Positions 63,845 through 64,000 of a stretch of DNA of 64,000 nucleotides are shown here, in pieces. Numbering within the stretch: position 1 is the stretch's first letter; each line of letters begins with the position of its first letter. Under the pieces are notes generated by a model. That model was not told where the DNA came from and did no database searches. It saw only the letters and a program-made list of their open reading frames with translations. The stretch is from VXYL01 sp965199945 (GTDB taxonomy: Bacteria; Pseudomonadota; Gammaproteobacteria; Pseudomonadales; Azotimanducaceae): positions 3,968,001-4,032,000 of the forward strand of contig OZ241354.1 of NCBI GenBank assembly GCA_965199945.1. The letters run 5' to 3'. The translations under genes and the position numbers were made by a program.

Positions 63845-64000
63845 ATGCCCGACTATCGCCGTTTTCAAGGCTCGCTTGCGCTGGCCGCAGCCGCGCTGAC
63901 GCTGACCGGCTGCCAGAACATGGGCAGCGTGGCCCAGTCGGTCGCGCCGGCGCCGGTGGCGGCAGCCGTCGCCATCGTGGATGCCATGCAGGACGACCTC
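63845..64000 (+). CDS. Lipoprotein, partial at window end
   Basis: The first 52 residues show a lipoprotein signal (GSLALAAAALTLTGC, lipobox LTGC) followed by an alanine/valine-rich mature start. AAGGAG precedes the ATG by seven bases. The gene runs off the right edge, so its function is unknown. Confidence 0.7.
   Translation, partial: MPDYRRFQGSLALAAAALTLTGCQNMGSVAQSVAPAPVAAAVAIVDAMQDDL

Overview
This 64-kb window is strongly GC-rich chromosomal DNA of a proteobacterium, most likely a gammaproteobacterium. The support is a HolD-like gene directly upstream of rimI, a FabY-type ketoacyl synthase, prfC followed by a SirB1-family gene, and an HlyD/RND efflux pair. No rRNA, tRNA or CRISPR array was seen. 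All calls come from reading the sequence and translations; no database was searched.

Layout. 0-5.2 kb: efflux operon and a DoxX-family membrane protein (minus strand). 5.2-16.4 kb: an accessory, scarred region. It holds a KGGVGR-motif ATPase behind a YgiT/MqsA-type regulator and a broken toxin-like gene, an IS4-family element inserted between them, a one-chain MNT-HEPN protein, fragments copied from neighbouring genes, two near-identical hicB copies without hicA (one joined to an HNH nuclease gene), a PD-(D/E)XK nuclease with an unknown partner, and an N-truncated Rpn-type protein. 16.4-36.3 kb: mostly metabolism. This includes a Baeyer-Villiger-type monooxygenase, class III aminotransferase plus kinase-like protein, D-aminoacylase, DAHP synthase, HolD-like/RimI, a Uma2 nuclease, a periplasmic binding protein with an output-less sensor and an OFA-type MFS transporter, RF3, SirB1, FabY, thiolase and MoaB.

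36.4-51.7 kb is the main defence-like island. A DUF4143 ATPase and a 23-bp tandem repeat come first, then an amidohydrolase. A tightly overlapping four-gene operon follows: KAP NTPase, NACHT-LRR NTPase, type III Mod and type III Res. Convergent with it is an operon of two further P-loop ATPases (one with a winged helix and TPR-like repeats) headed by four 15-bp-spaced GTTGnCAAC palindromes, then a second DUF4143 ATPase. 51.8-60.8 kb returns to metabolism (Nudix, DUF3500-like, sulfurtransferase, SDR, a third DUF4143 ATPase, PqaA-type hydrolase, acetoacetate-CoA ligase). 60.9-62.2 kb is a small conflict cluster: DUF433, orphan HigA and a caspase/CHAT-like protein. A MatB-type malonyl-CoA synthetase and the start of a lipoprotein gene end the window.

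The best candidate for an undescribed system is the KAP/NACHT-LRR/Mod/Res operon at 39.25-46.95 kb, in which two signalling NTPases are translationally coupled to a complete type III restriction-modification pair. An in-frame amber codon just before the KAP P-loop needs explaining. Second candidates are the IS-interrupted toxin/zinc-finger regulator/KGGVGR-TPR ATPase operon, whose ancestral arrangement can be rebuilt exactly from the target-site duplication, and the two-ATPase operon at 47-50.4 kb. The three DUF4143 ATPase genes all appear to have promoters that would give leaderless transcripts.
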